Shown here: in pieces, positions 55,438 through 63,477 of the stretch | Layout: each line of letters begins with the position of its first letter | How positions within the stretch are numbered: position 1 is the stretch's first letter | NCBI RefSeq assembly: GCF_020447225.1 | Contig: NZ_JAJAEO010000185.1 | Location: forward strand, 23,095 to 87,094 | Source: Methylophaga pinxianii | GTDB lineage: Bacteria; Pseudomonadota; Gammaproteobacteria; Nitrosococcales; Methylophagaceae | Length of the DNA: 64,000 nt | Reading direction: 5' to 3' | Notes under the pieces: model-generated | Databases searched by the model: none | What the model was told of the DNA's origin: nothing | The model's input: the letters and a program-made list of their open reading frames with translations, nothing else | Made by a program: the position numbers and the translations under genes

Positions 55438-55980
55438 TTATCCATCCATGTAGTTAAGTGCTGCGGGACATACATATATTTACCAAATGCTTTCATAATA
55501 GATGACTAAATTAGTCAACTATTGCTATGGGATTCAAAATACTCTTTTCTGATGAAAATGCACCATTTTTATCAGAATTAAACTGAGGCTTTTATGTATA
55601 AAACTTATTTGATCTTGAGAGTTAAGGAGTAACGTTCGATAACCAAGAGCGAGTGTCGTCTTTATTTTTTAGCCGACTATCTTCCCTCAGTTTATTCGCT
55701 GTCATTATAACGGTTCATGAACTGATTAACTTGTCACAGGTTAAGCTACACAGCCTTGACATTGTAACTGAACCCGAATGTCTAAAGAGATTGCGAAAAG
55801 AGTGTTATTTATTTCAATGACCTAAAAACAAGCAGTAAGTTTTCCTTCACTCAAAGCAGCTCATCATCAAGTTATGAGCACCAGCCAGAGTTACCAATTA
55901 GCTTTTGGCCGACCAATGGTGTTGCATACCTCATGAAAAATGCACGCCATGCCAAATAGGGGATTAACCGATAATGAAGC
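55438..55980. other. Region of 543 bases upstream of the globin protein gene without a gene
   Basis: The left part should hold the promoter of the globin-coupled gene, transcribed leftward. The right part ends in a strong plus-strand terminator although no plus-strand gene precedes it. The longest open piece near the terminator (about 55874-55936) encodes only 20 residues, starting MSTSQSYQLAFGRP, and is unrecognised. A small RNA or a decayed gene is possible. Confidence 0.4.
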
Positions 55981-56002
55981 AGGGGCCCTTGGGCCCCTTT
56001 TT
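55981..56002 (+). terminator. Rho-independent terminator without an upstream gene
   Basis: AGGGGCCC and GGGCCCCT pair around TT and run into TTTT on the plus strand. It lies 21 bases before the stop of the convergent SRPBCC gene, but on that strand there is no T tract. Confidence 0.75.
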
Positions 56003-56022
56003 GTATGGATACGCGCTAATAT

Positions 56023-56475
56023 CTATTCAGGAATATCCACTTCAACCAGTTTGGCAAGTTGTTCAAGTGATTCCTGCCAGCCCAGGTAACACATTTCAAC
56101 GGGAATGACTGCCGGAATTCCTTCCTGAACAATACTGATATCTGTTCCACAGCTTACAGGTTTGAGGTTAATTGAAACGATCATTTCCCCGGGAAGGTTT
56201 TCATCGTCAAAAAGGTCAGTGTGGCGAATACGTTCATTTTCTACAAGCTCTACAAATTCGACAGTGAAAGTATGACTGTTGCCAGTACCGAAGTTTGTGA
56301 AAGACATCTTATAGCCACCACCAACGCGAACATCCATTTCATGGATCGTCCCAATAAATCCATACGGCGGGAGCCAATATTCCAGAGCGCCTTTATCCGT
56401 AAAAGCTTTATAAACTCTTTCCGCTGACGCTCGCAAAACTCGGTGTAAACGAACTGTACCTGTTTCATTCGACAT
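56023..56475 (-). CDS. SRPBCC (AHSA1-type) protein
   Basis: A 150-residue helix-grip protein of the AHSA1/SRPBCC group: LHRVLRASAERVYKAFTDKGALEYWLPPYGF, then VGGGYKMSFTNFGTGNSHTFTVEFVELVENERI and a late YLGWQESLEQLAKLVE. Such proteins bind hydrophobic ligands or act as chaperone activators; the specific role is unknown. The ATG has AGGAGA nine bases upstream. The 380 bases that follow upstream hold no recognisable gene. Confidence 0.88.
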   Translation of the reverse strand: MSNETGTVRLHRVLRASAERVYKAFTDKGALEYWLPPYGFIGTIHEMDVRVGGGYKMSFTNFGTGNSHTFTVEFVELVENERIRHTDLFDDENLPGEMIVSINLKPVSCGTDISIVQEGIPAVIPVEMCYLGWQESLEQLAKLVEVDIPE

Positions 56476-56855
56476 AACAATCTCCTGATTTTTATTTATT
56501 TAATGGTAGTGGAACAGATTTTCCAGCTTGAAGCGTTGGAAGATCTCTGTCGCTACTGAATTGTCGAATAAGACTTCACAAAATCGACACTGTAGTAAAA
56601 AAATCACTACACAGGTGAATGATATATAGATACTCAGTTGGCATTAATTCCCGAGAATAATATTAATAATTCATAGGTTAATTGCTATTTTCTTAAGTGC
56701 AGCAACTTTTTACACTGCCTCACAACAAGCTGATTCGGCAAAGAAATTGTATTGGTGAGATGCAAAACGCTAGCGGACATTTCCGGAAGAGGATAACCAT
56801 GCCACGTGGGTTTACAGCGCCGAGTGAGATTCAATAATCCTGTACTGAGAAATGT

Positions 56856-58565
56856 TTACCTCATTGCAGGGTGTTCTTCAGGCGATAATTCAGTTAATAG
56901 AGAATTTATTATTGTTCTTTGTTGTACTTTCAAGGCGGCCACTAATTCTTCATCGCGTCGATACACATCGGGTCTGAATTCCACCCGGCCATCTTCCAAC
57001 GCCACCGCTGTCCAGTAGTCCATCAAGATCGGTACGCTGGAAGGTAAGGCAATATTACGTGTCTGTTTCTTTATCAGAGCCTCGTTTATCGCGTTATGGG
57101 TTTCCTGAGTTGCACCGGCAAAGAGTTCATCAGCCAGTTGTTTGGCCCCTTCTACACGTACACAGCCTGAGCTGTAGGTACGCCTGTGACTGGCAAACAG
57201 ACTCTGGTTAGGAGTGTCATGCAGGAATACGGAAAAAGGGTTGGGAAATCGGAATACCACCAGACCCAGGGCATTGCCTGGACCGGGGTCTTGACGCAGC
57301 TTTACAGGTCCTGGATTTTGCCAGTCAATACTGGCAGGGTTCAGCTCGCGTCCATCCGGATCCAGTACCCTTAGCCGATTTTTGGCAAGGTAAGTTATAT
57401 CCCGCCGGATCTCCGGCAGCTTGTCCTGACGATAAATGGTGGGTGGCACTGTCCAAGTGGGGCTGAAAGTGAGATACGACACGGAGGATCTGAGTGTGGG
57501 AGTAGGGCGGCGGGCAGTACCCACCTGCACCCTGCCTTGCCAGACGATTTGTCCATCGCGGGTAAAACTAGCCTGGGCACCGGCAATGTCAACCAGCAAC
57601 AGGGTGGGCGAGAATTCCCGCTCCAGCCAGCGCATACGCTCCAGGTTAATCTGTAACTGTTCCTCGCGAAAACTTTGTGAAAGATTAAGTGCATCCCGCG
57701 TCTCGGGCCCCACAACTCCGTCTACCTTTAGGCGATGACGGGCCTGAAAATTTTTCACCATTTCCACCAGTTCTGCATCGTAGTGATCAGCGCTATAGGA
57801 ATGACGAACGATTTGCTGATCGACGCCGTTGATAAGTGGTATCAATCGTTGGCGCAGGATCGATACTCTGGCATCCTCCATACCGGGTCTCAGCAGTGGA
57901 CCAGGTGGCAAGTTCGGCCAGATTACGTCACGATATTGATGGTGCCAGATCTTGTAGGCTGAACGTAATTGTCGATATGCAGGAGATTTCGGCCGGGCGC
58001 GATCAATGGCAGCGGTGATATTCTGCAGCCCACTGCGTGCCACAACACCAAGATCATCAAGTGACATTGCTTCTGCACCGTTGCTTTCATCCTCAGCGAG
58101 TCGCCAGAGTGGAGCAATATCTGATCGATCGAGTAAACCAAACTGCAAGTGGTAGAGCGCAGCCAGATAAGCGGTAGACGCCAATAGATCGCGGCAAGCC
58201 AAGGTTTCACTATTATTGCTACCGATTGCTCGCCATTCTTCCAGCTGCAAGAGGCCATACATATCAGGATCCAGGCCATCCCATTTTAGATCCGCAAGCG
58301 CAGCAAGCAAGGCATCATAACGCTCGGCATCGGTCCACAGCGGAGCCGAGAAGCTGTTACCGTATAAGCTCTGCAACCAGACTGCCTGTGATTGCGACTT
58401 GCTGGAATCCGGCACCCGACAAAGTTCACCGTCTGACATAATCGGAGCAAGATCGCTGGCGAAATCTCCTTGAGAGTTATTCACCGCCAATACATGACTG
58501 GACAATACCGAGATGGTCAAAAGGCATGCAGTCAAAGCACACCACTTTGGTAACAAAATGTGCAA
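56856..58565 (-). CDS. L,D-transpeptidase, YcbB-like
   Basis: A 569-residue exported enzyme with signal CALTACLLTISVLSSHVLA. A helical region is followed by a peptidoglycan-binding domain (MVKNFQARHRLKVDGVVGPETRDALNLS, about 265-295) and a YkuD catalytic domain with the nucleophile in SHRRTYSSGCVRVEGAKQLADELF. This order matches YcbB (LdtD) proteins, which make 3-3 cross-links in the murein. A second, smaller transpeptidase gene starts 158 bases away on the other strand. Bases here look GC-richer than in the neighbouring genes. Confidence 0.93.
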   Translation of the reverse strand: MHILLPKWCALTACLLTISVLSSHVLAVNNSQGDFASDLAPIMSDGELCRVPDSSKSQSQAVWLQSLYGNSFSAPLWTDAERYDALLAALADLKWDGLDPDMYGLLQLEEWRAIGSNNSETLACRDLLASTAYLAALYHLQFGLLDRSDIAPLWRLAEDESNGAEAMSLDDLGVVARSGLQNITAAIDRARPKSPAYRQLRSAYKIWHHQYRDVIWPNLPPGPLLRPGMEDARVSILRQRLIPLINGVDQQIVRHSYSADHYDAELVEMVKNFQARHRLKVDGVVGPETRDALNLSQSFREEQLQINLERMRWLEREFSPTLLLVDIAGAQASFTRDGQIVWQGRVQVGTARRPTPTLRSSVSYLTFSPTWTVPPTIYRQDKLPEIRRDITYLAKNRLRVLDPDGRELNPASIDWQNPGPVKLRQDPGPGNALGLVVFRFPNPFSVFLHDTPNQSLFASHRRTYSSGCVRVEGAKQLADELFAGATQETHNAINEALIKKQTRNIALPSSVPILMDYWTAVALEDGRVEFRPDVYRRDEELVAALKVQQRTIINSLLTELSPEEHPAMR

Positions 58566-58723
58566 CCTATTGCTCCCTTCTCAAAGCCTGCTAGAATTCC
58601 CCCTAACCATAACATTGTTGACTGCCATGCGGACGAAATGTGCTGTCCACACCATTATTACGGTTCTGGCATATAGACTCGGCCCAAACAGGGGCACCAG
58701 AGCACTATTAAAGGAAGACATTG

Positions 58724-59461
58724 ATGCACCAGCCCATAACCCGGCGCCTTGCGGCAGCCTCTGTTTTTTGCCTGATGCTGATCCTTTCCGTTCCATCTCT
58801 TGCCTTAGACAAAGCCCCAGTGCTTTCGCCACTTACGGAAGACCTGGCCATGCAGGCCCCAAACCTGAATCGAGCCGTGCTGGACAAGGCCATTTCAGCG
58901 ATGACTTGTGCGGTCAATCATGGAGTTGAACAGTCGGCACGGCTGGCAGTCATCGACTTTTCCATGCCTTCATCCGAACCACGTCTATGGATCTTTGATC
59001 TGGAAAGCCGTTCACTGATTCTTGAGGAGCTGGTGGCCCACGGTCGCAACTCAGGTGACAATGTGGCTAGCAGGTTTTCCAATGTAGAGGGCAGTCATCA
59101 GTCAAGCATCGGCCTGTTCCGTGCTTCAGAGAGCTATATTGGCCGACACGGTTATTCACTGCGTATGGATGGCCTGGAACCCGGTATCAATGATCGCGCC
59201 CGGGAAAGAGCAATCGTTATCCACGGCGCTGACTACGTGAACAATCAATGGATCGAACGACATGGCCGCATCGGCCGTAGTCATGGATGCCCTGCAGTAA
59301 GCCAGGAAGTTGCCGACCAAGTGGTGGATAATCTCAAGGATGGCCAGTTCGTCTTTTCTTATTACCCTGATGATCATTGGCTTGCGTCTTCACCTTATCT
59401 CAACTGCCAACCCGAGCGGGTGACGGCAATTGTTGCACCACTCAGCAATACTGGTAGTTAA
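58724..59461 (+). CDS. Murein L,D-transpeptidase family protein (YkuD_2)
   Basis: A 245-residue exported protein with signal LAAASVFCLMLILSVPSLALD. The catalytic pattern has IVIHGADYVNNQWIERHGRIGRSHGCPAV, with the HG and SHGC residues of the family, preceded by LRMDGLEPGINDRARERA. The ATG at 58724 has AGGAAG six bases upstream. It is divergent from the YcbB-like gene, so both probably respond to the same envelope signal. After it, 417 bases without a gene contain one copy of a dispersed repeat. Confidence 0.9.
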   Translation: MHQPITRRLAAASVFCLMLILSVPSLALDKAPVLSPLTEDLAMQAPNLNRAVLDKAISAMTCAVNHGVEQSARLAVIDFSMPSSEPRLWIFDLESRSLILEELVAHGRNSGDNVASRFSNVEGSHQSSIGLFRASESYIGRHGYSLRMDGLEPGINDRARERAIVIHGADYVNNQWIERHGRIGRSHGCPAVSQEVADQVVDNLKDGQFVFSYYPDDHWLASSPYLNCQPERVTAIVAPLSNTGS

Positions 59462-59582
59462 TGCGGGAGATTTGTTTTCCCCAAGCTTGCTCGGGCTCAA
59501 GTGGTAATAAGCTCAGCTATTATTTAAATCAATTTGCTGATCACTTGATTTCTTATTCCCTTGCTCTTTCAGGGCAATGAGT

Positions 59583-59614
59583 TTGTTGGGCTTCGTGCCT
59601 CAGCACCAACCTAA
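59583..59614 (-). repeat. Dispersed REP-like repeat, copy A
   Basis: GTTGGGCTTCGTGCCTCAGCACCAACCTAAC, a diverged copy of the GTAGGTTGGGTTGAG...ACCCAACA repeat in minus orientation. It lies in the 417-base gap before the PfpI gene. Confidence 0.6.
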
Positions 59615-59878
59615 CTTAACGTTCATCCACATGATCCTGCGTGGGAATTAACTCGCGGTGCATCTGACAAGCGTAAAAGCTGTAAATCTTACTGATGAAC
59701 TTGTAAAAAGTTCACTTGTTGAGTAACAGAAAGATGAATGAAATAGCCAACATGCACGCCTGGAAGCCGTCTGCAAAGTGCATTTCTCCTCTGGCATTGT
59801 CTTTGCCTTAACCTGGTAGACAGCTTCAGCGCTTGAACCTAAAGAGGTTAGCGCTCAACTTATCAGGAGGCCAAACCA

Positions 59879-60466
59879 ATGCAAATTTCATCGACTCAGA
59901 ATAGTAATAAAACTCTGCAAGGAAAAACTATTGCCTTTCTTGTGACTGACGGCTTTGAACAGGTCGAATTGACCACGCCATGGGAGCAAATCAAACTCGC
60001 AGGTGCCGAAACAGTATTGATAGCGCTTGAAGAGGGCAAAGTGCAAGGCTATCACCATCTCGACAAAGGTGATGCGTTTCAGGTGGACAAAAGCATCGCT
60101 GATGTATCTGCTGACGATTATGATGGCTTGGTATTACCGGGCGGTGTCGCTAATCCGGATGCGTTAAGAACCAACGAAAATGTGGTTGAATTTGTCCGTG
60201 CTTTTTTCACTGAACAAAAGCCCGTGGCAGCGATTTGTCATGCTCCCTGGACGCTAGTAGAAGCAGACGTACTTGACGGGAGAACACTGACATCCTGGCC
60301 AAGTCTTCGCACTGATATTCAGAATGCCGGTGGTAACTGGGTAGATCATGAAGTAGTGGTAGAGAAGGGGCTGGTGACCAGCAGAAAACCCGATGATCTC
60401 GAAGCCTTCTGCAGCAAAGCCATTGAAGAATTCGCTGAGGGCGTGCATAAACGCCAGCAAGCCTGA
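59879..60466 (+). CDS. DJ-1/PfpI family protein
   Basis: A 195-residue protein with the type 1 PfpI layout: GKTIAFLVTDGFEQVELTTPWEQIKLAGAE, then YDGLVLPGGVANPDALRTNENVVEFVRAFF, PVAAICHAPWTLVEADVLDGRTLTSWPSLRTDIQNAGGNWVDHEVVVE and KPDDLEAFCSKAIEEFAEG. The nucleophile Cys is in AICHAPW. Relatives act as deglycases, chaperones or stress hydrolases. The start has AGGAGG eight bases upstream. It lies alone in a region of small accessory genes. Confidence 0.93.
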   Translation: MQISSTQNSNKTLQGKTIAFLVTDGFEQVELTTPWEQIKLAGAETVLIALEEGKVQGYHHLDKGDAFQVDKSIADVSADDYDGLVLPGGVANPDALRTNENVVEFVRAFFTEQKPVAAICHAPWTLVEADVLDGRTLTSWPSLRTDIQNAGGNWVDHEVVVEKGLVTSRKPDDLEAFCSKAIEEFAEGVHKRQQA

Positions 60467-60568
60467 TAACTAAGGCGGCTTTGAATTCCAAAAGTGGGCG
60501 GGGTTATTTAGTTAATTAAATAAACCTGCTTCTTTTTTCAAATTGGATGATTCCTGGATTTTTATAAA

Positions 60569-60604
60569 TAGGTAGGTTGCGTTGAGTTTGCGACCCAACA
60601 ATCT
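60569..60604 (+). repeat. Dispersed REP-like repeat, copy B
   Basis: TAGGTAGGTTGCGTTGAGTTTGCGACCCAACAATCT, close to copies C and D. It lies between the PfpI gene and the 67-residue gene. Confidence 0.7.
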
Positions 60605-60703
60605 CCAAAGGATCCCAATGAATAACACAGCGAAATCATGAGCATAAATCAAGCTGACTGAGCGCTTGATTCTTGTAAATCCATCAAACGTTAGGAGAAG
60701 AAT

Positions 60704-60907
60704 ATGGCAAGTCCAATGAAAGATAAAAATTATGATTTAATCAGCGTCGTTTACCATGCGGCTCAAGGTAGCGAGCTCTGCAGACAATATATTGAAGATG
60801 CACAAAATGAAGGCGCAGATGATCTCGCACAATTTTTCAAAGAGGTTCAAGAGCAGAATCAGCAGCTGGTTGAGAAAGGAAAAGAACTGCTCAAAAATAA
60901 ATTGTAA
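60704..60907 (+). CDS. Small conserved acidic protein (67 residues)
   Basis: A short helical protein: SVVYHAAQGSELCRQYIEDAQNEGADDLAQFFKEVQEQNQQLVEKGKELLK. I recognise the type as a small uncharacterised protein seen in many proteobacteria with VYHAxQGAE and FFxEVQEQ motifs, of unknown function and perhaps ferritin-like in fold. AGGAGAAGAAT precedes the ATG. It is isolated between repeats. Confidence 0.75.
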   Translation: MASPMKDKNYDLISVVYHAAQGSELCRQYIEDAQNEGADDLAQFFKEVQEQNQQLVEKGKELLKNKL

Positions 60908-60920
60908 ACGCGTTATTTAA

Positions 60921-60998
60921 TCAAAGGGGCCAGACATTTTTGATTTTAAATACGTAGCAGTAATCAGTATTTCAACAGTGTCTGACCCCTCTGATTCT
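60921..60998. repeat. Pair of TCTGACCCC-type motifs
   Basis: TCAAAGGGGCCAGACATTTTTGATTTT at 60921-60947 and GTCTGACCCCTCTGATTCT at 60980-60998 are inverted relative to one another. They belong to a motif family with the core TCTGACCCYTTTGAT that recurs at 61662, 62491, 62611 and 62932. Confidence 0.6.
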
Positions 60999-61005
60999 AA
61001 AAATC

Positions 61006-61098
61006 GGGTAGGTTGGGTTGAGTTTACGAAATCCAACAATTAGATAACGTTGTGTCATTTATAAAGTGTTGGGTTTCATGCTTCAACCCAACCTACGG
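61006..61098. repeat. Inverted pair of REP-like repeats, copies C and C'
   Basis: GGGTAGGTTGGGTTGAGTTTACGAAATCCAACA at 61006-61038 and its inverted counterpart GTTGGGTTTCATGCTTCAACCCAACCTACGG at 61068-61098 form a head-to-head pair, as in bacterial BIME-type elements. They lie between the 67-residue gene and the YqaA-like gene. Confidence 0.75.
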
Positions 61099-61137
61099 GA
61101 TCTGTCTCTTTTAATTGTTGATCGTTTGATGTATCCG

Positions 61138-61599
61138 TCAATTGACATTCAATACCATGTAACTAATGACGACATATCGCAGAAATTTACCCGCAGTCAC
61201 CAATATAAGAAACCACTTTAAGCGAACCCGCAAAACACCAGCCATAACGGTTAATGGATCACCGATTATTGGAACCCAGGCAAAACACAACGCAAACATG
61301 CCGTATTTAACAAAGCGCTGCTCTGCTCGCACGAAATCATCTTCAGACATCCTTAACCACTTTTTTACCACCACCAAGCTAGCCCAGTAACCTAGCGCAT
61401 AGTTTGTGAGTGAACCCAAGACATTTCCTGTTGTTGCAATGATGACTAGCGTAGTGGGTGATAAACCATTCAGCAATAAAGCACTCAAAACAATTTCTGA
61501 GCTTAAAGGTAAAATCGTCGCGGCTAAAAATGCAGAGATGAAAAGCCCAATATGTCCCAGCTCTAAGAAATATTCCATAATGCTTAATGTCTGTAGCAA
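61138..61599 (-). CDS. YqaA-like (SNARE-associated/DedA-related) membrane protein
   Basis: A 153-residue membrane protein of the YqaA family: EYFLELGHIGLFISAFLAATILPLSSEIVLSALLLNGLSP, then TGNVLGSLTNYALGYW, FVRAEQRFVKYGMFALCFAWVPIIGDPLTVMAGVLRV and a final LVTAGKFLRYVVISYMV. These are shorter relatives of DedA, possibly lipid or ion related. The Met at residue 8 (61578) is an equally good start. It is followed by the paired repeats. Confidence 0.88.
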   Translation of the reverse strand: MLQTLSIMEYFLELGHIGLFISAFLAATILPLSSEIVLSALLLNGLSPTTLVIIATTGNVLGSLTNYALGYWASLVVVKKWLRMSEDDFVRAEQRFVKYGMFALCFAWVPIIGDPLTVMAGVLRVRLKWFLILVTAGKFLRYVVISYMVLNVN

Positions 61600-61691
61600 G
61601 GGGGAAAATTGAAATAAATAGGTTTAGATATCATTGATTTTTGTGAAGTGAATTTCAATTGTTTCTGACACCTTTGATCGTGTAAAAAATG

Positions 61692-61720
61692 TTGACACAC
61701 TATATGTTGTGTATTATAAG
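61692..61720 (+). promoter_or_regulatory. Sigma-70-like promoter of the ImmA-type gene
   Basis: TTGACA at 61692-61697 is followed after 17 bases by TATAAG at 61715-61720, 28 bases before the ATG. Spacing and sequence are close to consensus. The promoter overlaps the first of two inverted ACAC...GTGT blocks. Confidence 0.8.
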
Positions 61721-61744
61721 TTTTAAAAACACAATATATGGTGT
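61697..61744. promoter_or_regulatory. Paired operator-like inverted repeats over the promoter
   Basis: ACACTATATGTTGTGT (61697-61712) and ACACAATATATGGTGT (61729-61744) are inverted copies agreeing in 14 of 16 positions, and each is itself ACAC...GTGT symmetric. They cover the -10 element and the start region, the expected place for an autorepressor operator. Confidence 0.65.
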
Positions 61745-61748
61745 AATC

Positions 61749-62444
61749 ATGAATTATAAACATATTCAAAAAACAGCTTATGAATTACAAAAAGCAATTT
61801 GGTATGAAAAAGAAAAATTGTTGCCAAATCAACAGCCAACTGCGCTAGAGCTTTTAAAACCTGAATTGGCAGCAAAAATACTAGGTTTGAGATACCAGAC
61901 ATACCAAGATCTTGGAAATCAGAAGTTTTCTTTCAAAGGTCAACGTTACAAGGTTGCTGGTCTGATAGATCGTCAACAGAAAGTTATTGGGGTGTTAGAA
62001 GATAAGCCTGAAAGTATGAAATTTACAGGTGCTCATGAAATTGGACATTGGTTATTACACCCAAATGAAATCATGCACCGAGATAGGCCCATTAGCAGTA
62101 ACTATTTAAATCAAGAACAAAAGCCTCAACTTGAAAAGGAAGCTGATTACTTCGCCGCATGCTTCTTAATGCCACCTAAACTACTTAAGAATTGTTTTAT
62201 GAATAGTTTTTGTTTAAATAATATGCCATTTATATTTGATGAACATACGGCTTTTCACCTCGACCCATCTGATCCATGTATATTGCTCGAAACTTCAGAA
62301 GACTCATTAGATCGCGAGTTAGCCTTGGCTAGTTGTTCATCGTATGCTGGACGTCGATTTAAATCGTTATCAGAGTTATTCGGTGTTTCAACGAGTGCTA
62401 TGGCAATACGATTGAAAGAATTAAAATTTATTAGATGGCCTTAA
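61749..62444 (+). CDS. ImmA/IrrE-type metallopeptidase regulator
   Basis: A 231-residue protein. The zinc peptidase motif AHEIGHWLLHPNE has HEIGH at residues 96-100, with the third ligand probably Glu in KEADYFAACFLMP. The C-terminus has SLSELFGVSTSAMAIRLKELKFI, a helix-turn-helix-like end. ImmA/IrrE proteins cleave repressors such as ImmR or DdrO in mobile elements and stress systems; no separate repressor gene is adjacent. The ATG at 61749 follows the promoter and operator blocks; a longer reading from 61689 would start before the promoter. Signs of transfer: AT-rich DNA and flanking short repeats. Confidence 0.85.
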   Translation: MNYKHIQKTAYELQKAIWYEKEKLLPNQQPTALELLKPELAAKILGLRYQTYQDLGNQKFSFKGQRYKVAGLIDRQQKVIGVLEDKPESMKFTGAHEIGHWLLHPNEIMHRDRPISSNYLNQEQKPQLEKEADYFAACFLMPPKLLKNCFMNSFCLNNMPFIFDEHTAFHLDPSDPCILLETSEDSLDRELALASCSSYAGRRFKSLSELFGVSTSAMAIRLKELKFIRWP

Positions 62445-62490
62445 AATACGATTAACTTTGATTCAGGAAAGAAGTTAAAAACTATGGAGG

Positions 62491-62632
62491 CAGACACTGA
62501 CCCCAAATATCGTTTGATCTCTCTGGATTTTTAAAAAGTAGGGTAGGTTGGGTTGAGTTTACGAAACCCAACAATCTCGTGAGTAATTAATCAAGCGTGG
62601 AATATCAATTGAATCTGACCCTTTTGATTTCT
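62491..62632. repeat. Repeat cluster after the ImmA-type gene
   Basis: CAGACACTGACCCCAAAT at 62491-62508, a REP-like copy D AGTAGGGTAGGTTGGGTTGAG...ACCCAACAATCT at 62538-62577, and GAATCTGACCCTTTTGATTTCT at 62611-62632. The two repeat families alternate here. Confidence 0.65.
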
Positions 62633-62647
62633 GGCTGAACATAAAAA

Positions 62648-62890
62648 TTATAGATCCGCAGTAATCTCAATTAGTGCAAATGCACGCTGTGACTCTTTAC
62701 CAGTGAAATTTAATTGAACTTCGCCAGATTCATTGCGAGACACCTCTAATTTGGTTTCACTGACATCTGCAATGTCTAAAGCTTTTACTAGATTGCTCTT
62801 GCCAACTAACAATGGATCTTCGGTATAGCAAAGAACTTCCAAAGCCCCATCTAATTTTGACAACTTTTCAATCAATTCTTTAACTTTCAT
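62648..62890 (-). CDS. Hypothetical protein (80 residues)
   Basis: A short soluble protein starting MKVKELIEKLSKLDGALEVLCYTEDPLLVG. The end reads GKESQRAFALIEITADL. AAAGGAGTC precedes the ATG by a good distance. No family recognised. It lies between two repeat clusters. Confidence 0.65.
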   Translation of the reverse strand: MKVKELIEKLSKLDGALEVLCYTEDPLLVGKSNLVKALDIADVSETKLEVSRNESGEVQLNFTGKESQRAFALIEITADL

Positions 62891-62911
62891 TTTTTGACTC
62901 CTTTAAAGACT

Positions 62912-62955
62912 ACAATCAATAGGGTCACAATCAATAGGGTCAGAGTGTTTGATTT
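62912..62955 (+). repeat. 15-base tandem repeat and TCAGAGTG motif
   Basis: ACAATCAATAGGGTC occurs twice without a gap (62912-62926 and 62927-62941), followed by AGAGTGTTTGATTTT, which belongs to the TCTGACCC motif family in inverted orientation. Confidence 0.75.
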
Positions 62956-62996
62956 TAATTAAATAAATCAGGCACCTTTTGTTTGCTTGTTAGGTT

Positions 62997-63413
62997 CTAC
63001 AATGACTCACAATCTTCAAATCTGTCTATGAACCATTCTAGTTTTTTAACAGAGTTTGATTCACTTACTTTTTTTTCAAAATTAATGAGTGAGTTTTTGT
63101 TTTCAGTTATTTTTATAAGCTTATCGCATATGTGAGCCCGCATTTCGTTTGTAGCATCATATCTCATCAAATTTAAAGCACTTAAATTAAATTTTAAATC
63201 AAGTAATATGTGACGCTTCGCTTTATCTGGGTCATCTTTACCAAAGTCAATACTGTAGGAATATGCTTGCAATGCTCTATTAATGGTTAAGTTCACCTTG
63301 TTGATATAGTTAAAGTAATGTCTTGATATCGCAATACCGATAATCATTCCTATAATGAGAGTGATTACAATACTTATGACTATTAAAATAGTTTTCTTCT
63401 TCCGTGAGTTCAT
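62997..63413 (-). CDS. Hypothetical membrane-anchored protein (138 residues)
   Basis: The N-terminal basic RKKKT leads into a single membrane helix (ILIVISIVITLIIGMIIGIAI), followed by a cytoplasmic or periplasmic helical part ending in VKKLEWFIDRFEDCESL. No family is recognised. The composition is strongly AT-rich. It stands alone between the tandem repeat and the DUF1415 gene. Confidence 0.6.
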   Translation of the reverse strand: MNSRKKKTILIVISIVITLIIGMIIGIAISRHYFNYINKVNLTINRALQAYSYSIDFGKDDPDKAKRHILLDLKFNLSALNLMRYDATNEMRAHICDKLIKITENKNSLINFEKKVSESNSVKKLEWFIDRFEDCESL

Positions 63414-63477
63414 TTTTTAAAACCTAACAGCATGTTAATGAGATCTTCGGCATCATTATTATCATCTTATTTGCTTC

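Noticed and set aside
56803-56841. Short peptide MPRGFTAPSEIQ as a transposase remnant
   Set aside because: Twelve residues are too few to support any assignment.
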